Source: Ipomoea triloba (taxonomy: Eukaryota > Streptophyta > Magnoliopsida > Solanales > Convolvulaceae). Taken from it: DNA of 64,000 bases. Made by a program: the position numbers and the translations under genes. How positions within the stretch are numbered: the first letter of the stretch is position 1; each line of letters opens with the position of its first letter. Positions 60,181 to 64,000 of this stretch are shown here, one piece after another. The stretch covers positions 10,838,958 to 10,902,957 of the forward strand of contig NC_044917.1 of the NCBI RefSeq assembly GCF_003576645.1. Direction: 5' to 3'. The notes below the pieces were generated by a model. The model worked only from the letters and a program-made list of their open reading frames with translations. It was not told the origin of the DNA and made no database searches.

Positions 60181-63100
60181 ATGAAGAAACAGTGGATGAT
60201 TAGGGCTTTATCTAAGGCCCTAATCTCAGCTCCTCACGCGGGGCTCACCTCCTTCTCCCGCGCTCTTTGCTCTTCGGCCTTCTCTCTCAAGAATGTTACA
60301 AGCTCCAACTTCGAATCGGCGCTCGAAGATTTGCGTGGCCTCATCAAGGCCGCCGACTTCGTCGCCATCGACTTGGAAATGACCGGAGTTACCAGCGCCC
60401 CCTGGAGAGAGTCATTCGACCTTGACCGCTACGACATTCGCTACCTCAAAGTCAAGGACTCCGCCGAGAAGTTCGCCGTCGTTCAGTTCGGCGTTTGCCC
60501 CTTCCGATGGGACTCTGTCCAACACTTCTTCATTGCTCATCCGTATGTCACTGTGATTTCTACTGCTACCGTTCAATTTCTTTTCTTATTAATTGCAGTA
60601 CATGATGAGTTCATTTGTATTATTATTCCATTTTTTCAGTAAAGAAAAAAAAAAAGTAAAATGGGAAAATTATTGCAATAGAAATGTAGCAAGTTTTTAA
60701 GTTAAGATGCTAAGAAATTTTTTTTTTTTTGGGGGGTGTAATTTAATGTATTGTTTCAAGACATTTTGATAGGAAGCTAAATGTCAGTTTAAACAACATG
60801 AATTTTCAAAGAAAGGAGTAATCTTTTCTTTTTAAAAAATTAAGAAAGGATTGGAAACCTTTGCATCATTTCAGAAAAGCTGAAGGATAGAATAGAAAGC
60901 AGCATCCTCTGTCTAGAAAGATGCTTATGTAAAGAATTGCAGAATTAGAATGAAAAAAGTTTGTTTCTGCTTGCCTTTTGACAAAATTGATGTTTTGACT
61001 AGAGAATTACTAAACTCTAATTCTCTCTTTCTCAGACACAACTTTTACATATTTCCTCGGCAAGAAATTCCAGGAAATGACCAATCTTATGAGTTCTTAT
61101 GCCAGACAACGTCACTCGATTTCTTGGCCAAGTACCAGTTTGATTTTAATACATGCATAAGTGAAGGTATTTACTGCTCTCTCAAACATGTTTGTACTCT
61201 CTTTACACAATCCCAGTGAATGATTTTGCAAGATTAGATCAGTTACTAGTTGACTTGGTCAGTTACAATATATTTTTCAATTAACACCAGATACTGGATA
61301 ATTTATTAGTATATTCTAATAGAGAAGGTTTAGTTCCTTTAGGGCATACTAAGAAGTCTATTGTTCCCTTCTTTACTTTGAGGTGGGGCCGGTGACTGTA
61401 GGACACTGGAGTATATATCTTTAGATTATGTGAAATTAGTAAGCTCTAGATTTTGCTGAATTATATTTGCAATAACCCAAATTGTTGCTAATTTTTGAGA
61501 TGTTGTCGTTTCTATGATATCAGGGATCTCGTATTTATCCAGAAACCAAGAAACAATAGCATTGGAACGCTTAAATTCTATCTACACGGATGAATCTTCT
61601 GATTCGTTGTCCAGCTTAAAGGAAGTTGGAGACTTGCAATATGCTAGGATGGCAGATGTTCTATTTGCTGAGCGAATGAAAATCAAGATCCGTGATTGGC
61701 GTGATGGGCTGTTACAGGATAGGAATAGTAGTTCCGAATTCCAACAGACTCCAAATAATTCAGACCAGAGATTTCAGACAATTTTCTTCAAAATGCGCCC
61801 AGCCGTTGTGCTTAGTGGATTTACTTCTCACCAGAAAAAGTTGATCCAATTGGTAACTTTTTCAGTTGGATTTAAAATCTGTTCATTTATAACCAAGACA
61901 ATGATGATTACGAATTTGGGCAAATATTTTTTTCAAAGTCTTGAGTTCTATACTAGTTTGATTGAATGTGTTCTGTACTTTTGATGACTAGTGAATTGTG
62001 TAGGTCACAGAAAAGCATTTCAAAGATCTTGCATTTGTTCGTGTCACTGATGATGAAACTCTGTGTCCACAGCAATTGGTTGTTTATATAGATTCCGAAG
62101 ATGACAGGGATTTGCTTATGGTATGACCCAATCTTGATCCTATATGTTGAATCGAGATGCTTTATGCTATCAACAGTTTCTGTATGACTAATCTTTAGAA
62201 AAATATGTGTGTCAGTGTGCTGTGCGTGTATATATGTACATAGACATGTATGTGTATACATATATACATATGTATAGCTGTATAAGTATGGCGGAGTTAA
62301 AGGTTCACCCCTTGACGACTTGACCATTAGGCCACAGTTTCAAAGCTTTGAAACAAACTTTTTTCTTATGAATTATGATGTGGGAGCTCTGTGTACTAGT
62401 TTGACTTTTTTTTTTTTACACTGACAATAAGAGCTAAAGTTATTTTTTTTGTGATGATTTTTACTTCAAATCATTCTCATCTTCACCATGGTTTTTATTT
62501 CTTCAAACTGTTGAAATATTAATTATTTTATAATATCAAGTCACCTTGAACCCTAGAATTTTTCTCAAGTATGAAGAAGCTAAAAATGGTCATGCAGAGA
62601 AATTATATCTTTGTCTGGTGAGTTTCTTGAGCATTATCTAATCAAATCTATTTGTATCTTGATATTTTGTAGAAGGAAGTAAAGGACTGCATTCTTAAAG
62701 AAGGACAAAGGAAAGTAAAAGCTGCTGTGGGGTTTCGAAATGTTATTGATCTCCTTTCCTCTGAGAAGAAACTGGTTGTTGGTCACAACTGCTTTCTTGG
62801 TAAAATGATCCTCGAGTTATAAGTACTGCTATTGTTATTATTGTTGGTGTACATTGACCATTATAGCTTTGTTTCTATTATACAGACTTTGCTCATATAC
62901 ATAACAAATTCATTGGCCCACTCCCTTGGACTGCTGAAGAATATGCCACGTCTCTCCAAAACTACTTTCCACACATAATTGACACAAAAGTACTCTTGAA
63001 CGCAAATGATTCTTTTCAGTCTCCGATGAAGAAAAGCAGCACTTCATTATCTAAAGCATTTGCTTCTCTTTGTCCTGGAATTGCATCGGGTGTTAAAGGC

Positions 63101-64000
63101 TATAGTTTGGCTGATAAATTTCACGTTAAGGTGGAGGTTCAAGTGGATGAGAAGAGGTTTGCTTCCCCAATACATATATTTTACTCGTTCTCTCTGGAAT
63201 TCCTTTCTGCTTGAATGCCCGGTTACCAATAGCAACTCGTATTCTGATTGTTATCTTGTCTTTCCCTATTGATACTAAAAGATATAATGCTTCTTCTGTA
63301 ACTAAACTTCATATTCCCAGGTCCTTGAACTGGAACTCTGGGGCAAAACATGAGGCCGGCTATGATGCATTTATGACAGGATGCGTATTTGCTCAAGCAT
63401 GCAGTCATCTGGGAGTTGATTTCAAGACGAATTCACCCCCACTTGGCCTAGCTGACGAAAAGAAACTTCAAAATTACATGAATCTTCTCTATCTTAGTTG
63501 GGTTAGCGGAGACATCATTGATCTGAGAACTGGAAAGCGGAATACAGACAGTTCGGCCTCTAGCAATCTCAAAAGTCAGTCCGGGGAAATTCTGTTTAAA
63601 AACATTGTTCTGTTGTGGGGCTTACCATCTAATCTAAAACCATCTGACATTAGAGATTGCATATCAAGAGTTTTTGGTCACAATTCAGCTCCTTCCATCT
63701 ACTTCATAGATAAAACTTCTGCCTTTGTTCAGTTCAGCAAAACAGAAATGGCTACCGCATTCCTTGACACGATCGAAACTTTAGGGAGGAGCAATGATCC
63801 AATATCAGTTTTGCATCCTCTCTCGAGACTTCTCGAGGGTGGTTGCACACATGCTGCAAACTATGAAGTATACAGACAAATTTGCAGTTCATCCCTTTCG
63901 AAAGTCTTATTTGCAGATCAGGCCGAAGCCATACGAACCAAAGGAGTATGTGAAGTTTCAAAGGCTAATAGAGAAGAGGAAATGATAGAAGATGAAAAAC
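60181..64000 (+). CDS. AHG2: Poly(A)-specific ribonuclease PARN (AHG2-like), 5' part
   Basis: A DEDDh-family 3' exoribonuclease that removes poly(A) tails. Exons 60181-60542, 61036-61166, 61524-61852, 62004-62120, 62673-62799, 62886-63156 and 63321 to beyond the window give the first 672 residues. The N-terminus (MKKQWMIRALSKALISAPHA, Ser/Arg-rich, about 40 residues) looks like a mitochondrial presequence. Catalytic residues are present: D64 and E66 in AIDLEMTG, D356 in VGHNCFLDFAH, H456 and D461 in KHEAGYDAFMTG. An RRM-like segment is near 560-610 (ENIVLLW-type; here KNIVLLWGLPSN). From memory it closely follows Arabidopsis AHG2 (At1g55870), which deadenylates mitochondrial transcripts and affects ABA and salicylic acid responses. 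The reading frame is open at 64000, so the stop lies outside. Confidence 0.94.

Overview
The window is nuclear DNA from a flowering plant, most likely a eudicot. The genes carry many short GT-AG introns. Intergenic DNA is AT-rich and dense in LTR retrotransposons, Helitrons, MITEs and tRNA-derived SINEs, and one block is plastid-derived. Every confident protein is plant-type: CSLE cellulose synthase-like, NOI/RIN4, WEB/TREPH1, ZIP2 and AHG2/PARN. I could not fix the family or genus.

Layout. (1) 55-1540 (+) is the 3' end of a SEC14/CRAL-TRIO lipid-transfer gene, tail-to-tail with 1926-4526 (-), a WEB-family coiled-coil gene resembling TREPH1. (2) 7716-10978 and 26525-29780 (+) are two complete eight-exon CSLE genes in tandem orientation. 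Between them lie a ZIP metal transporter gene (15611-16672), broken ZIP and CSLE fragments, and several MITEs, SINEs and a Helitron. (3) 31271-33387 (+) encodes a p24-beta ER/Golgi cargo protein, tail-to-tail with 34269-36178 (-), a NOI/RIN4-like gene. (4) 36179-40581 is AT-rich and carries a Helitron. (5) 40582-45195 (+) is a 17-exon RsmB-type rRNA m5C methyltransferase with a NusB domain, probably plastid-targeted. (6) 45999-46176 is a tRNA-Gly(GCC) gene followed by a C/D-box snoRNA-like unit and a T-run, the layout of plant tRNA-snoRNA dicistrons. A decayed second copy lies at 58622-58790. (7) Between these copies is a 9.9-kb Ty1/copia element (48354-58272) with a TCTCA target-site duplication. 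Its LTRs hold an N-gap plus a plastid rps16 insertion (5' LTR), and a PIF/Harbinger-like element, an array of six palindromes and a nested solo LTR (3' LTR). (8) 60181-64000 (+) is the first part of an AHG2/PARN poly(A) ribonuclease gene that runs off the window.

The genes do not form one pathway. Several look like neighbours in Arabidopsis (from memory: SEC14-like At1g55840, CSLE1 At1g55850, AHG2 At1g55870; NOI At5g55850, TREPH1 At5g55860), so the window appears to be an ancestral neighbourhood expanded by transposons. I found no CRISPR array, operon or clearly new defence or biosynthetic system. The most distinctive signals are the tRNA-snoRNA pair, the palindrome arrays, a ZIP protein lacking a metal-site histidine, and a duplicated 3' splice site in the methyltransferase gene.
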